Shown: positions 45,546-55,445, counted from the stretch's first letter. The stretch: DNA of 64,000 nt from Rhizobium sp. Root1220 (GCF_001426265.1 NZ_LMDG01000001.1:192450-256449), one strand, 5' to 3'. Program-made: numbers and translations. Notes: generated by a model not told the origin, from the sequence alone.

Positions 45546-45974
45546 ATGACGGACGTGGCCAAAACCCTTGAGGAACTCTGCACCGAGCGCGGGATGCGTA
45601 TGACCGAACAGCGCCGGGTCATCGCACGCATTCTCGAAGAGTCCGAAGATCACCCCGACGTGGAGGAACTCTATCGTCGCTCGGTGAAAGTCGACGCGAA
45701 GATCTCGATCTCGACCGTCTATCGCACCGTGAAGCTGTTCGAGGATGCGGGAATCATCGCCCGCCACGATTTCCGTGACGGCCGTTCGCGCTATGAGACG
45801 GTTCCGGAAGAGCATCACGACCACCTCATCGATCTGAAGACCGGCGCCGTCATCGAATTCCGCTCGGCGGAGATCGAGGCGCTGCAGGAAAGGATCGCCC
45901 GCGAGCACGGTTTCAAGCTGGTCGATCACCGGCTCGAGCTTTACGGCATTCCGCTCAAGAAGGACGAGCGTTGA
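45546..45974 (+). CDS. fur: Fur-family metalloregulator (alphaproteobacterial Fur/Mur type)
   Basis: The 142-residue product has the winged-helix DNA-binding domain (about 10-80, TEQRRVIARILEESEDHPDVEELYRRS and STVYRTVKLFEDAG) and the metal-binding dimerisation domain with EEHHDHLID (about 93-101). The CxxC zinc motif of E. coli Fur is absent: LICLDCG is replaced by LIDLKTG. This fits alphaproteobacterial Fur/Mur proteins, which in rhizobia often sense manganese rather than iron. The metal is inferred and no transporter gene is adjacent. ATG 45546 has ACGGAAGGCGGCTC upstream. Confidence 0.93.
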   Translation: MTDVAKTLEELCTERGMRMTEQRRVIARILEESEDHPDVEELYRRSVKVDAKISISTVYRTVKLFEDAGIIARHDFRDGRSRYETVPEEHHDHLIDLKTGAVIEFRSAEIEALQERIAREHGFKLVDHRLELYGIPLKKDER

Positions 45975-46004
45975 GGCAATGAACGCAGTCCCGGAGTCTT
46001 CGAT

Positions 46005-46802
46005 TTGATCGCCTGGCTGCGCGTCGCCTTCGCCGGCATCGTCATCCTCGTCGCCAGCATCCTGCTCATCCCCTGGCAGCTGCTTGCGCTGCGCTTTGAC
46101 TGGAAGCTCCGGCGCCGGTTGCCGCGCGTCTGGCATCGCATCATCTGCTTCTGTCTCGGCATCCGCATCCGCGTCCACGGCCAGATGGAAAAGCACCGGC
46201 CCCTGATGCTCTGTGCAAACCATTCGTCTTGGATGGACATCATGGTGCTGTCGGCGGTCGCCGACGTCGCATTCATCGCCAAGGTCGAAGTGCGCGACTG
46301 GCCGATCTTCGGGACGCTTGCCAAGCTGCAGAAAAGTGTCTTCGTCGTGCGTGAGGAAAAGCGGAAGACCGGCCATCAGGCAAGCGAAATTGCCGCGCGC
46401 ATGGCCGATGGCGAGATCGTCGTGCTTTTTCCAGAGGGCACGACATCGGACGGCAATCGCCTTCTCGATGTCAAATCGTCCCTGTTCGGCGCTGCGGCGA
46501 TGGCCGTTCCTGCCTCGCCAACCGGCATCGTCATCGTGCAGCCGGTGGCTGTTGCCTACACCGGTGTCCACGGCCTGCCGATGGGACGCTACCACCGTCC
46601 GCTGGCATCGTGGCCCGGCGACGTCGAGATGCTGCCGCACCTCAAAGACGTGCTTCGATGCGGCGCGTTCGAGGTCGATGTTTGCTTCGGCGAGGCTGTT
46701 TCCTATGGGCCTGATACCAACCGCAAGGATGTCAGCACGACCATCGCCCAGCGTATCCGCGCCATGTTGGCCGCTGCACTGCGAGGACGTGAAATCGCCT
46801 GA
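46005..46802 (+). CDS. lysophospholipid acyltransferase, PlsC/OlsA family
   Basis: The 265-residue product has an N-terminal membrane segment (about 5-30) and the acyltransferase motifs NHSSWMD (H73 and D78) and VLFPEGTTSDGNRL (about 141-154). PlsC-type enzymes make phosphatidic acid, while OlsA of Sinorhizobium acylates lyso-ornithine lipid. olsB in this window and remembered gene order favour OlsA, but sequence alone does not decide it. It uses a TTG start at 46005 with CCGGAG about ten bases upstream. miaB starts 49 bases downstream. Confidence 0.85.
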   Translation: MIAWLRVAFAGIVILVASILLIPWQLLALRFDWKLRRRLPRVWHRIICFCLGIRIRVHGQMEKHRPLMLCANHSSWMDIMVLSAVADVAFIAKVEVRDWPIFGTLAKLQKSVFVVREEKRKTGHQASEIAARMADGEIVVLFPEGTTSDGNRLLDVKSSLFGAAAMAVPASPTGIVIVQPVAVAYTGVHGLPMGRYHRPLASWPGDVEMLPHLKDVLRCGAFEVDVCFGEAVSYGPDTNRKDVSTTIAQRIRAMLAAALRGREIA

Positions 46803-46851
46803 AGCAAGATTTCCGTTTTCTCGCGCATCAAAAACCACTAAATAGCGCGCC

Positions 46852-48261
46852 ATGACCCACGACAGCGCCCTCCTCCCGGCCCCGGAAACCAATCTCCGCG
46901 ATGGCAGCAACAGCCGCAAGGTTTTCATCAAGACCTATGGCTGCCAGATGAACGTCTACGATTCCACGCGCATGAGCGACGCTCTTGCCCGCGATGGCTA
47001 CGAGCCCACGGAAGACATGGAACAGGCCGACCTCGTCCTGCTCAACACCTGTCATATCCGGGAAAAGGCGGCCGAGAAGGTTTACTCGGCGCTTGGCCGA
47101 CTCCGCGATATGAAGAAGAAGCGCACAAGCGAAGGTCGCGAATTCATGATCGGCGTTGCCGGATGCGTGGCCCAGGCCGAGGGTGAAGAAATCCTTCGCC
47201 GCGCACCCGCCGTCGATGTCGTCATCGGCCCACAGACCTATCACCGCCTGCCGGAGGCATTGCGACGCGCCAAGGAAGGCCAGCGCATCGTCGATACGGA
47301 ATATGCGCTGGAAGACAAGTTCGAGCACCTGCCGATCGCCGACAAGGCAAAGATCCGGGCGCGCGGCGTAACCGCCTTCCTGACCGTCCAGGAAGGCTGC
47401 GACAAGTTCTGCACCTTCTGCGTCGTGCCGTATACGCGCGGATCCGAAGTGTCCCGTTCTGTCGATCAGATCGTCGACGAAGCACACAAGTTGGTCGAGG
47501 GCGGCGTGCGCGAGATCACGCTGCTCGGCCAGAACGTTAATGCCTGGCATGGTCGTGGCCCGGATGGTCAGGAATGGACGCTCGGCGACCTGCTTTATCG
47601 GCTGGCCGAGATCCCGGGCCTTGCCCGACTTCGCTACACCACCAGCCACCCGCGCGATATGGACGATCGGCTGATCGATGCGCACAGAGACCTGCGGGCG
47701 CTGATGCCCTATCTGCACCTACCGGTGCAGTCGGGTTCCGACCGCATTCTGAAAGCCATGAACCGGCGCCACACCGCAGCCGAATATCTGGCCCTGATCA
47801 AGCGTATCCGCGCTGCGCGACCCGACATCGCGCTGTCGGGCGACTTCATCGTCGGCTTCCCGGGGGAGACAGACCAGGATTTTGAGGATACACTGCGTCT
47901 GGTGGAGGAGGTGCGCTATGCGCAGGCTTTCTCCTTCAAATACTCGACTCGGCCGGGCACGCCCGGTGCGGACTTGAAGGACCAGGTGCCGGAAGAGATC
48001 AAGGCAGAACGGCTCGAACGCCTGCAGGGGCTTCTTCTGAAGCAGCAGCAGGAATTTGCCGAATCCTGTGTCGGAAAAACCATTGAACTGTTGCTGGAAA
48101 AGCCCGGTCGCATGGATGCACAACTTATCGGGCGTTCTCCCTGGCTTCAGTCCGTGAATGTTGATGCAAAAGCATTGCAAATCGGTGACATTATTACTGT
48201 GCGAATCACCGGAACCGGAACCAACAGCCTGTTTGCCGAGATAGCAACGGCTGAGGTCTAA
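46852..48261 (+). CDS. miaB: tRNA-2-methylthio-N6-dimethylallyladenosine synthase
   Basis: MiaB is a radical-SAM methylthiotransferase that modifies A37 of tRNAs reading UNN codons. The 469-residue product has the N-terminal UPF0004 domain with [23 protein letters not shown] and [11 protein letters not shown] (three auxiliary-cluster cysteines). The radical-SAM triad is in [17 protein letters not shown], and a C-terminal TRAM domain lies at about 395-465. It needs two [4Fe-4S] clusters. ATG 46852 fits the family start. Confidence 0.97.
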   Translation: MTHDSALLPAPETNLRDGSNSRKVFIKTYGCQMNVYDSTRMSDALARDGYEPTEDMEQADLVLLNTCHIREKAAEKVYSALGRLRDMKKKRTSEGREFMIGVAGCVAQAEGEEILRRAPAVDVVIGPQTYHRLPEALRRAKEGQRIVDTEYALEDKFEHLPIADKAKIRARGVTAFLTVQEGCDKFCTFCVVPYTRGSEVSRSVDQIVDEAHKLVEGGVREITLLGQNVNAWHGRGPDGQEWTLGDLLYRLAEIPGLARLRYTTSHPRDMDDRLIDAHRDLRALMPYLHLPVQSGSDRILKAMNRRHTAAEYLALIKRIRAARPDIALSGDFIVGFPGETDQDFEDTLRLVEEVRYAQAFSFKYSTRPGTPGADLKDQVPEEIKAERLERLQGLLLKQQQEFAESCVGKTIELLLEKPGRMDAQLIGRSPWLQSVNVDAKALQIGDIITVRITGTGTNSLFAEIATAEV

Positions 48262-48279
48262 CCCAAGGAGCTCGACCGC

Positions 48280-49332
48280 TTGAACGGACAAGAATTGGTT
48301 TCTTCTTCACCGCGCCACCCACGCATCGCGAGCGACGCCAATCACTTTATTCTGACGTTCGAGAACAATCGGTTCGCCAGCGAGCTGTTCGGTCAATTCG
48401 ATCAGAACCTCAAGCTTCTCGAAGAGCGTCTGAACATCGACGCCCGAGCGCGCGGCAATTCCGTCGTGATCTCCGGTGACATCGTCACCACCAATCAGGC
48501 ACGACGCACGCTCGACTATCTCTATGAGAAGCTCCAGAAGGGCGGCAGCGTGGAACGATCCGACGTGGAAGGCGCAATCCGCATGGCGGTTGCGGCTGAT
48601 GACCAGCTAAGCCTGCCGACGATGGAGAAGAAGGCGAAGTTGACCATGGCGCAGGTTTCCACGCGCAAGAAGACCATCGTTGCCCGCACGCCGACGCAGG
48701 ACGCCTACCTCAGGGCATTGGAGCGCGCCGAACTGGTGTTTGGCTGCGGCCCGGCCGGTACCGGCAAGACCTATCTGGCCGTTGCCCATGCCGCCCAGCT
48801 TCTGGAACGCGGCGTCGTAGAGAAGATCATCCTTTCCCGTCCCGCCGTCGAAGCCGGCGAGCGGCTGGGCTTTCTGCCCGGCGACATGAAGGAAAAGGTC
48901 GATCCCTACCTCCGCCCGCTCTACGACGCGCTCTACGACATGATGCCGGCCGACAAGGTCGATCGGGCCATCACCGCCGGCGTGATCGAAATCGCGCCGC
49001 TCGCCTTCATGCGGGGTCGGACGCTGGCAAATGCTGCCGTCATTCTCGACGAGGCGCAAAATACCACGTCGATGCAGATGAAGATGTTTCTGACGCGTCT
49101 CGGCGAGAATTCGCGGATGATCGTGACCGGTGACCCGAGCCAGATCGATTTGCCGCGTGGCATCAAGTCAGGTCTGGTGGAGGCGTTGCAGCTGTTGAAT
49201 GGCGTCGAGGGCATCTCGATCGTCCGCTTCAAGGATACGGATGTCGTGCGCCATCCGCTCGTCGGCCGGATCGTCAGGGCGTACGATTCGACCTATGCCA
49301 CGGAAACAGAAGAGGTTGGCCGGCAGGGCTGA
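48280..49332 (+). CDS. phoH: PhoH-family ATPase
   Basis: The 350-residue product has a P-loop with Walker [19 protein letters not shown] (about 152-169), Walker B region [12 protein letters not shown] and the family segment [32 protein letters not shown]. An N-terminal KH/ssRNA-binding-like region lies at about 15-85. The family is linked by gene context to YbeY and ribosome/RNA maturation. It uses a TTG start at 48280 with CCAAGGAG nine bases upstream. The stop overlaps the ybeY ATG by one base. Confidence 0.93.
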   Translation: MNGQELVSSSPRHPRIASDANHFILTFENNRFASELFGQFDQNLKLLEERLNIDARARGNSVVISGDIVTTNQARRTLDYLYEKLQKGGSVERSDVEGAIRMAVAADDQLSLPTMEKKAKLTMAQVSTRKKTIVARTPTQDAYLRALERAELVFGCGPAGTGKTYLAVAHAAQLLERGVVEKIILSRPAVEAGERLGFLPGDMKEKVDPYLRPLYDALYDMMPADKVDRAITAGVIEIAPLAFMRGRTLANAAVILDEAQNTTSMQMKMFLTRLGENSRMIVTGDPSQIDLPRGIKSGLVEALQLLNGVEGISIVRFKDTDVVRHPLVGRIVRAYDSTYATETEEVGRQG

Positions 49333-49847
49333 TGGCGGAACTCGATATCCAGATCAGCATCGAGGAGGGCAATTGGCCCTCCGAAGATGTGTTGCATGCA
49401 TTGGCAGACCGCGTGCTCGAGGCAGCTGCGACATACCTGCGCGAGACCGAGAAGCAGCCGTTCCCGAAAATGGTGCCCGAGGTTTCGTTGGTTTTCACCG
49501 ACGATGCATCCATCCAGGACATCAATGCCGAGTGGCGCGGCAAGGACAAGCCAACCAATGTGCTTTCGTTCCCGGCCTTTCCCGTTCTGCCCGGCAAGGT
49601 ACCTGGGCCGATGCTCGGCGACATCATCATCGCCCGGGAGACTGTCGAGCGCGAATCCACCGAGCTCGAAAAGAGCTTCGACGACCATCTGACGCATCTA
49701 ATGGTGCACGGCTTCTTGCATCTGTTCGGCTACGATCATAATAATGATGCTAAAGCCGAAATTATGGAGGGGCTGGAGACTCGCATTCTGGCAGTACTCG
49801 GCCTATCTGACCCATACGAGGGTCAAGACCTTAAAATGGAACCATGA
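49332..49847 (+). CDS. ybeY: endoribonuclease YbeY (rRNA maturation)
   Basis: YbeY is a zinc-dependent single-strand RNase for 16S rRNA 3'-end maturation and 70S quality control; in Sinorhizobium it also affects small-RNA regulation. The 171-residue product has the zinc motif [13 protein letters not shown] (H3 pattern), preceded by the conserved NVLSFPAFP and GDIIIARE. It is coupled to phoH upstream (TGATG) and corC downstream (ATGA). Confidence 0.96.
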   Translation: MAELDIQISIEEGNWPSEDVLHALADRVLEAAATYLRETEKQPFPKMVPEVSLVFTDDASIQDINAEWRGKDKPTNVLSFPAFPVLPGKVPGPMLGDIIIARETVERESTELEKSFDDHLTHLMVHGFLHLFGYDHNNDAKAEIMEGLETRILAVLGLSDPYEGQDLKMEP

Positions 49848-50992
49848 GCGACTTTACGACGAGACCGGCCACCGAGGCCAAGGACGCCGCCGAGCAATCC
49901 TCCTCTGATGAGGGTGGAAGTAGTAGCAGGCAGTCCGGACGATCCCAATCCTTTTGGTCACGCGCAGCACGCATGCTGCGGCCCCAGCAAGGTTCGCGCC
50001 TTCGCGAGGACCTGACCGACGCGCTATTGACCGACACCGCCGATGGCGATGTCTTTTCCCCCGATGAGAAAGCGATGTTGCACAACATCCTGCGTTTCAG
50101 GGAAGTGCGCGTTGCCGATGTCATGGTGCCACGTGCCGATATCGAGGCTGTCGATCAGACCATCACCATTGGCGAACTGATGATCCTGTTCGAGGAATCC
50201 GGTCGCTCTCGCATGCCGGTGTATGCCGAGACGCTGGACGACCCGCGGGGGATGGTCCACATCCGCGACCTGCTGTCCTATGTCGCGAAACAGGCGCGCA
50301 ACAAGCGCAATGGCACGGCGAAGGCAGCCAAGGCAGCCGGGCCGATCGTTGAAGTAGCGCCGGAGCATGTGCAGAAGGCGCCGCGCTCAGCCAAGGCGAA
50401 TTTCGATCTCGCCCGTGTTGACCTGCAAAAGTCCGTTGCCGAGGCCGGGATCATTCGCAAGATCCTGTTCGTACCACCCTCGATGTTGGCCTCCGACCTC
50501 TTGCGCCGGATGCAGGTCAACCGCACGCAGATGGCCTTGGTCATCGACGAATACGGCGGCACGGACGGGCTTGCCTCGCACGAGGACATCGTCGAAATGG
50601 TGGTCGGCGACATCGACGACGAGCATGATGACGAAGAGGTGATGTTCAAGCGCATCTCCGAGGACATGTTCATTGCCGACGCGCGCGTCGAGCTCGAAGA
50701 TATCGCGGAAGCGATCGGACCGGATTTCGATATCACCGAGCAGGTCGACGAAGTCGACACGTTGGGCGGCCTGATTTTCTCTGAACTCGGTCGCATTCCT
50801 GTGCGCGGTGAGGTCGTGCAGGCACTTCGCGGTTTCGAGTTTCATATCCTTGAGGCCGACCCCCGCCGGATCAAACGCGTGCGCATCACCCGCAAGAGAC
50901 AGGCGATCCGCCGCCGCGCCAAGACGGATGGCGACGGCGCGCCCGGTCTCGATCACGGTGACGACAGGCAAGAGACACCCACGACAAACTGA
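49844..50992 (+). CDS. CorC/TlyC-family protein with CBS pair
   Basis: The 382-residue product lacks membrane helices. It has a CBS pair (about 85-275, with [15 protein letters not shown] and [16 protein letters not shown]) followed by a CorC_HlyC transporter-associated domain (about 280-365, [19 protein letters not shown]). CorC-type proteins are linked to magnesium/cobalt efflux, and hemolysin is a historical label. Its position between ybeY and lnt is the usual order in Proteobacteria. It overlaps ybeY by four bases. An Ala/Lys-rich insert at about 150-185 splits the CBS pair. Confidence 0.92.
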   Translation: MSDFTTRPATEAKDAAEQSSSDEGGSSSRQSGRSQSFWSRAARMLRPQQGSRLREDLTDALLTDTADGDVFSPDEKAMLHNILRFREVRVADVMVPRADIEAVDQTITIGELMILFEESGRSRMPVYAETLDDPRGMVHIRDLLSYVAKQARNKRNGTAKAAKAAGPIVEVAPEHVQKAPRSAKANFDLARVDLQKSVAEAGIIRKILFVPPSMLASDLLRRMQVNRTQMALVIDEYGGTDGLASHEDIVEMVVGDIDDEHDDEEVMFKRISEDMFIADARVELEDIAEAIGPDFDITEQVDEVDTLGGLIFSELGRIPVRGEVVQALRGFEFHILEADPRRIKRVRITRKRQAIRRRAKTDGDGAPGLDHGDDRQETPTTN

Positions 50993-51007
50993 TCACCGCA
51001 ACCACGA

Positions 51008-51040
51008 CAAACGGCAGCTTTTTTGAAAGACTGCCGTTTG
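51008..51040. terminator. perfect 10-bp inverted repeat between corC-like gene and lnt
   Basis: CAAACGGCAG pairs with CTGCCGTTTG around a 13-base loop that contains a T-run. It begins 16 bases after the corC-like stop. The tail is GGTTTG, so it is a weak terminator or an attenuating leader hairpin for lnt. Confidence 0.5.
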
Positions 51041-51070
51041 GGTTTGATTCGCGGCTTGATGGGAGTGCGC

Positions 51071-52672
51071 ATGGAGCGGCTTGCGGACAGGGTTATCCTG
51101 ACCTGGGGTTTCAAGAGAGTGCTGCTGGCGATCCTGGCCGGGGCCGTCGGCGTCTTGGCTCTCCCCCCCGTCAGCTTCTTCGCCGCGATGTTCGTCTCCT
51201 TCACGCTTTTGGTCTGGCTCATCGATGGCGCGGCCGCCGCGCCCGGCAGCAGTTTCCTCGGTCGCCTCTGGCCCGCGTTCGCCACCGGGTGGCTGTTCGG
51301 CTTCGGTTATTTTGTCGCCGGCCTCTGGTGGCTCGGCCATGCTCTTCTGATCGATTCCGATGAGTTCGCCTGGGCGCTGCCGCTTGCGGTCTTCGGTCTG
51401 CCGGCGGTACTCGCGGTGTTTTACGGCATCGCCGCGGCTCTTGCGCGAATCCTCTGGTCAGACGGAATGGGTCGCAGCGCGGCGCTCGCGGCCAGCTTCG
51501 GATTGATGGAGTGGCTCCGGAGCGTCCTTTTCACCGGGTTTCCGTGGAATACCATCGGATATGGCATGACACCGGTACCCGTGATGATGCAATCAGCGCA
51601 TATCGTCGGCATCATGGGGATTACCGCGCTGTCGGTTTTCGTCTTTGCGTCGCCAGCGCTCCTCGGTACGCGACAGGGAGCAAGGCTCGGCGTCTCATTG
51701 GCCGCGCTGTTGTTTGTTGCTCACGTCGGTTACGGCGCCTACGTTCTCTATGGTCCCCAACCCGTATCCACACCCGTCGAAAAAGGCCCGGTCGTCCGTC
51801 TCGTGCAGCCGATGATCGATCAGGCGGCAAAGATGGATTCAGATGGCGACCGCGCCGCGATCTTCGAAAAGCAATTGAAGCTTTCGGCCGAGTCGCCGAA
51901 AGACGGCGGCAGGAAACCCGACATCATTGTGTGGCCGGAAACCGCCATCCCCTTCATTCTTACCGACAGCCAGGATGCGCTGACCCGGATAGCAGACACG
52001 CTCGACGACAACCAGATCCTGATCGCCGGAGCGGTTCGCGTTGAAGATATGGGACCCGGCAACCCGCCGCGCTACTACAATTCCATATATGTGATCGACG
52101 GGCGCGGCCAGATCATTGGCGCCGCCGACAAGGTTCATCTGGTGCCTTTCGGCGAATATGTGCCGTTCGAGAATATCCTGGACGAATTCGGCATACAGAA
52201 CGTCGTCGAAATGCCCGGCGGCTTCTCTCCCGCGGCGACGAGACAACTGCTCACACTGCCGAACGGACTGAAACTCTACCCGCTCGTCTGCTACGAGATC
52301 ATTTTCCCGGACGAGATGACCGGCGACATCGGTGCCGCCAACGCCATCATCAACCTTACCAACGATGCCTGGTTCGGTACGACACCTGGTCCATACCAGC
52401 ATTTTCAACAGGCGCGCCTACGCGCTGTCGAAACCGGCCTGCCGCTGATTCGTGACGGCAATAGTGGTATTTCAGCCCTCGTGAATGCTCGCGGCGAGGT
52501 CGTCGCCGGCTTGAGCCTCAACGAAATCGGTTTTGTTGACACAACCCTCGATGGATTTGGGAAGGTACCGAGTTCGGGCTTTCCCCGTCAGAGGTACTTC
52601 TGGTTGATCCTATTACTATTGATTGCAATTGCGTTGGTTTCGCGCGTCGGTTTTGTTTTCAAGCGGAATTGA
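51071..52672 (+). CDS. lnt: apolipoprotein N-acyltransferase
   Basis: Lnt adds the third acyl chain to lipoproteins. The 533-residue product has an N-terminal membrane domain with about seven helices (about 15-215) and a periplasmic nitrilase-fold domain. Its catalytic triad lies in WPETAIPF (Glu), DKVHLVPFGEYVPF (Lys) and PLVCYEIIFPD (Cys), and a last membrane helix sits at about 510-530. Its Sinorhizobium medicae counterpart is the acid-tolerance gene actA, with phrR beside it. ATG 51071 has GGGAG six bases upstream; in-frame ATG 51059 is an alternative. Confidence 0.95.
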   Translation: MERLADRVILTWGFKRVLLAILAGAVGVLALPPVSFFAAMFVSFTLLVWLIDGAAAAPGSSFLGRLWPAFATGWLFGFGYFVAGLWWLGHALLIDSDEFAWALPLAVFGLPAVLAVFYGIAAALARILWSDGMGRSAALAASFGLMEWLRSVLFTGFPWNTIGYGMTPVPVMMQSAHIVGIMGITALSVFVFASPALLGTRQGARLGVSLAALLFVAHVGYGAYVLYGPQPVSTPVEKGPVVRLVQPMIDQAAKMDSDGDRAAIFEKQLKLSAESPKDGGRKPDIIVWPETAIPFILTDSQDALTRIADTLDDNQILIAGAVRVEDMGPGNPPRYYNSIYVIDGRGQIIGAADKVHLVPFGEYVPFENILDEFGIQNVVEMPGGFSPAATRQLLTLPNGLKLYPLVCYEIIFPDEMTGDIGAANAIINLTNDAWFGTTPGPYQHFQQARLRAVETGLPLIRDGNSGISALVNARGEVVAGLSLNEIGFVDTTLDGFGKVPSSGFPRQRYFWLILLLLIAIALVSRVGFVFKRN

Positions 52673-52824
52673 CCCAAAACCCCTAAAATTGCATAGTGGT
52701 TACGATCGGCGTTCTTAACGTATGTTTCAAAGTGAATTCCAAGACTTTGCAACGTGTCGTTTTGGGGAATGGGTTTGGGCATGCCGGTTTGAGCAAGGTT
52801 GAAAATTTTTGTTAGGGCAGGACC

Positions 52825-53244
52825 ATGATTGAAAATAAAAAGAAGCCAAACCCGATTGACATTCATGTTGGCAGCCGAATCCGACTTCGCCGGACCATGT
52901 TGGGAATGAGCCAGGAAAAACTGGGAGAAAGCCTCGGAATCACCTTCCAGCAGATCCAGAAGTACGAGAAGGGCACGAACCGCGTCGGTGCCAGCCGGTT
53001 GCAGAACATCTCCAGTATCCTCAACGTTCCGGTTTCCTTCTTCTTTGAAGACGCTCCCGGCGAGCACTCGACCGGTCTGACCGGAATGGCTGAAGCTTCG
53101 AGTTCCAACTATGTGGTCGATTTCCTTTCCTCGTCGGAAGGACTCCAGCTCAACCGCGCATTCGTGAAAATCACCGACCCGAAGGTTCGACGCAAAGTCG
53201 TCGAGCTGGTCAAGGCGCTCGCGGCCGAAGCTGACAGCGAATAA
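52825..53244 (+). CDS. phrR: XRE-family transcriptional regulator (PhrR/PraR type)
   Basis: The 139-residue product has a helix-turn-helix at about 18-72 (LRRTMLGMSQEKLGESLGIT, FQQIQKYEKGTNRVGASRL) and a C-terminal helical region. The N-terminus MIENKKKPNPIDIHVGSRIR and the position between lnt and metK match rhizobial PhrR/PraR. PhrR is low-pH-inducible in Sinorhizobium medicae. PraR in Rhizobium leguminosarum represses quorum-sensing and biofilm genes. Which role applies here is inference. A terminator follows, so metK is not simply its operon partner. Confidence 0.9.
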   Translation: MIENKKKPNPIDIHVGSRIRLRRTMLGMSQEKLGESLGITFQQIQKYEKGTNRVGASRLQNISSILNVPVSFFFEDAPGEHSTGLTGMAEASSSNYVVDFLSSSEGLQLNRAFVKITDPKVRRKVVELVKALAAEADSE

Positions 53245-53271
53245 GCATCCGTTAGAAATACGATTTACTGG

Positions 53272-53296
53272 AAAGCGGTCTAAAAGACCGCTTTTT
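53272..53296 (+). terminator. Rho-independent terminator after phrR
   Basis: A perfect 9-bp stem AAAGCGGTC, loop TAAAA, GACCGCTTT is followed by TT and, a few bases on, a second TTTTT. It lies 28 bases after the phrR stop and separates phrR from metK. Confidence 0.8.
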
Positions 53297-53326
53297 GGCG
53301 TTTTTGGGGCATATTTTGCCATCTCG

Positions 53327-53362
53327 GCGCAGACATAAAGATATATTTATGTCCTTCTGCGC
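53327..53362 (+). promoter_or_regulatory. extended dyad in the metK upstream region
   Basis: GCGCA + GACATAAA pair with TTTATGTC + TGCGC around a six-base centre, with a four-base bulge on the right arm. The inner 8-base arms are perfect. It lies 67 bases before the metK ATG and just after the phrR terminator, so it may be an operator or a leader-RNA hairpin. Confidence 0.6.
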
Positions 53363-53428
53363 TTGTTTTTCACGCCCGAACTGAGTACCAACTACGCAGC
53401 TTTTTTGTTCTTTGAGGGGAATCCCGAA

Positions 53429-54682
53429 ATGCGCGCCAATTATCTCTTCACCAGCGAGTCAGTTGCCGAAGGTCACCCGGACAAGGTGTGTGACCGGATC
53501 TCCGACGAGATCGTGGATCTGGTGTACCGCGAAGCGGCCAAGACCGGCGTCAACCCCTGGGGCGTGCGCATCGCTTGCGAAACGCTGGCCACGACGAACC
53601 GCGTGATTATCGCCGGCGAAGTTCGGCTACCGCCGAGCCTGATGAAGAAGGACAAGAACGGCACGGACGTCATCAACCCGTCGAAGTTCAAGGCCGCCGC
53701 CCGCCGCGCCATCAAGGACATCGGCTACGAGCAGGACGGGTTCCACTGGAAGACGGCAAAGATCGACGTGCTGCTGCACTCGCAGTCCGCAGACATCGCG
53801 CAGGGCGTGGACAATGCCGCGGACCAACAGGGCGACGAAGGCGCGGGCGACCAGGGCATCATGTTCGGTTATGCCTGCAAGGAAACGCCGGACCTCATGC
53901 CGGCACCGATCTACTACTCCCACAAGATCCTGCAGCTGCTTGCCTCCGCCCGTAAAAAAGGTGACGGCGAGGTCGCCAAGCTCGGCCCCGACGCCAAGAG
54001 CCAGGTGACGGTGCGCTACGTGGACGGCAAGCCGGCCGAAGTCACGTCGATCGTCCTCTCGACCCAGCACCTCGACGAAAGCTGGGACTCCAGCAAGGTG
54101 CGCGCCGTCGTCGAGCCTTACATCCGCGAGGCGTTGGGTGACCTGCCAATCGCCAAGGATTGCAACTGGTACATCAATCCGACCGGCAAGTTCGTCATCG
54201 GCGGCCCCGACGGTGACGCAGGTCTGACCGGTCGCAAGATCATCGTCGACACCTACGGCGGTGCAGCTCCTCACGGCGGCGGCGCATTCTCCGGCAAGGA
54301 CACCACCAAGGTTGACCGCTCGGCTGCCTATGCCGCCCGCTACCTCGCAAAGAACGTCGTCGCCGCCGGCCTTGCCGACCGCTGCACGATCCAGCTGTCC
54401 TACGCCATCGGCGTCGCACAGCCGCTGTCGATCTATGTCGACTTGCATGGCACCGGCAAGGGCGTGACGGAAGACCAGGTCGAGGCCGCCATCCGCAAGA
54501 ACATGGATCTGTCGCCCACCGGCATCCGCCGTCACCTCGACCTCAACAAGCCGATCTACGCCAAGACCTCCGCCTACGGTCACTTCGGCCGCAAGGCTGG
54601 CCGCGACGGCTCGTTCTCCTGGGAACGCACGGACCTCGTCAAGGCGCTCAAGGACGCCGTCAAGGTCAAGGAAGCAGCATGA
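53429..54682 (+). CDS. metK: S-adenosylmethionine synthetase
   Basis: MetK makes SAM from methionine and ATP. The 417-residue product has the family signatures [23 protein letters not shown] (about 8-30, Mg/ATP site), [10 protein letters not shown] and the P-loop-like [19 protein letters not shown]. Insertions relative to E. coli MetK at about 85-100 and 170-180 are typical of alphaproteobacteria. ATG 53429 has TTGAGGGGAAT upstream; the frame is open to 53363 but that part lies in the leader. The four-base overlap with trmB suggests one transcript. Confidence 0.97.
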   Translation: MRANYLFTSESVAEGHPDKVCDRISDEIVDLVYREAAKTGVNPWGVRIACETLATTNRVIIAGEVRLPPSLMKKDKNGTDVINPSKFKAAARRAIKDIGYEQDGFHWKTAKIDVLLHSQSADIAQGVDNAADQQGDEGAGDQGIMFGYACKETPDLMPAPIYYSHKILQLLASARKKGDGEVAKLGPDAKSQVTVRYVDGKPAEVTSIVLSTQHLDESWDSSKVRAVVEPYIREALGDLPIAKDCNWYINPTGKFVIGGPDGDAGLTGRKIIVDTYGGAAPHGGGAFSGKDTTKVDRSAAYAARYLAKNVVAAGLADRCTIQLSYAIGVAQPLSIYVDLHGTGKGVTEDQVEAAIRKNMDLSPTGIRRHLDLNKPIYAKTSAYGHFGRKAGRDGSFSWERTDLVKALKDAVKVKEAA

Positions 54683-55380
54683 CCGACATGGAACGCCGCG
54701 GACGCGCGACCGAAGCCTTCTTCGGTCGCCGCAAGGGAAAGGCTCTGCGCGAACATCAGGCAGAGCGACTGAACACCCTGCTCCCGGCGTTCCTCATCGA
54801 TCTTTCAGCGGCTCCACCCGAGCCGCTGAAGTCCCTCTTTCCTGGGCCGACAGACAGTCTGCGCCTGGAAATCGGCTTCGGAGGCGGCGAGCATCTGATC
54901 CATCGCGCCGTGGAAATGCCGTCCACCGGATTTATCGGTGTCGAACCTTTCATCAATTCCATGCAGAAGCTGCTGACGAGCGTCGACAATGCGGCCGCTC
55001 GCAATGTCCGCGTCTACAACGACGATGCGACGCAACTGCTTGATTGGTTGCCGGACGCCTCAATCGACCAGATCGACCTGCTTTACCCGGATCCGTGGCC
55101 GAAGCGGAAGCACTGGAAACGCCGATTCGTGTCGAGGACCAACCTCGACCGCTTCCACCGCGTGCTGAAGCCGGGCGGGCTGTTCTGCTTCGCGTCCGAT
55201 ATCGATACTTACGTCAACTGGACGCTGCTCAAGTGCCGCGACCATGGCGGCTTCGACTGGATCGCCGAGAATGCCGCTGACTGGCTGACGCCCTACGAGG
55301 GATGGCCGAGCACCCGCTACGAGGCCAAGGCACGGCGCGAAGGCAGATCGTCCGCCTATCTGACGTTCAAACGCGTATAG
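54679..55380 (+). CDS. trmB: tRNA (guanine46-N7)-methyltransferase
   Basis: TrmB methylates G46 in the tRNA variable loop. The 233-residue product has the SAM-binding [16 protein letters not shown] (about 62-77) and the catalytic/tRNA-binding [18 protein letters not shown] (about 133-150). It directly follows metK, the SAM supplier, with an ATGA overlap. Confidence 0.95.
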   Translation: MTDMERRGRATEAFFGRRKGKALREHQAERLNTLLPAFLIDLSAAPPEPLKSLFPGPTDSLRLEIGFGGGEHLIHRAVEMPSTGFIGVEPFINSMQKLLTSVDNAAARNVRVYNDDATQLLDWLPDASIDQIDLLYPDPWPKRKHWKRRFVSRTNLDRFHRVLKPGGLFCFASDIDTYVNWTLLKCRDHGGFDWIAENAADWLTPYEGWPSTRYEAKARREGRSSAYLTFKRV

Positions 55381-55383
55381 CGC

Positions 55384-55445
55384 AGTTCAATGCCTGCTAG
55401 TTGGTCGATCCGCACCAAGGTGACGGTCTCATCAATAATTGAACT
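55384..55445. repeat. spaced 8-base inverted repeat in the trmB-DUF1150 gap
   Basis: AGTTCAAT (55384-55391) and ATTGAACT (55438-55445) are perfect complements 46 bases apart in the 238-base gap 55381-55618. I see nothing else of note in that gap and no open frame with a ribosome-binding site. Confidence 0.35.

Noticed and set aside
53297..53428. SAM riboswitch upstream of metK
   Set aside because: A large dyad is present, but I cannot find the SAM-I four-way-junction pattern or the short SAM-II/SAM-V pseudoknot motif.
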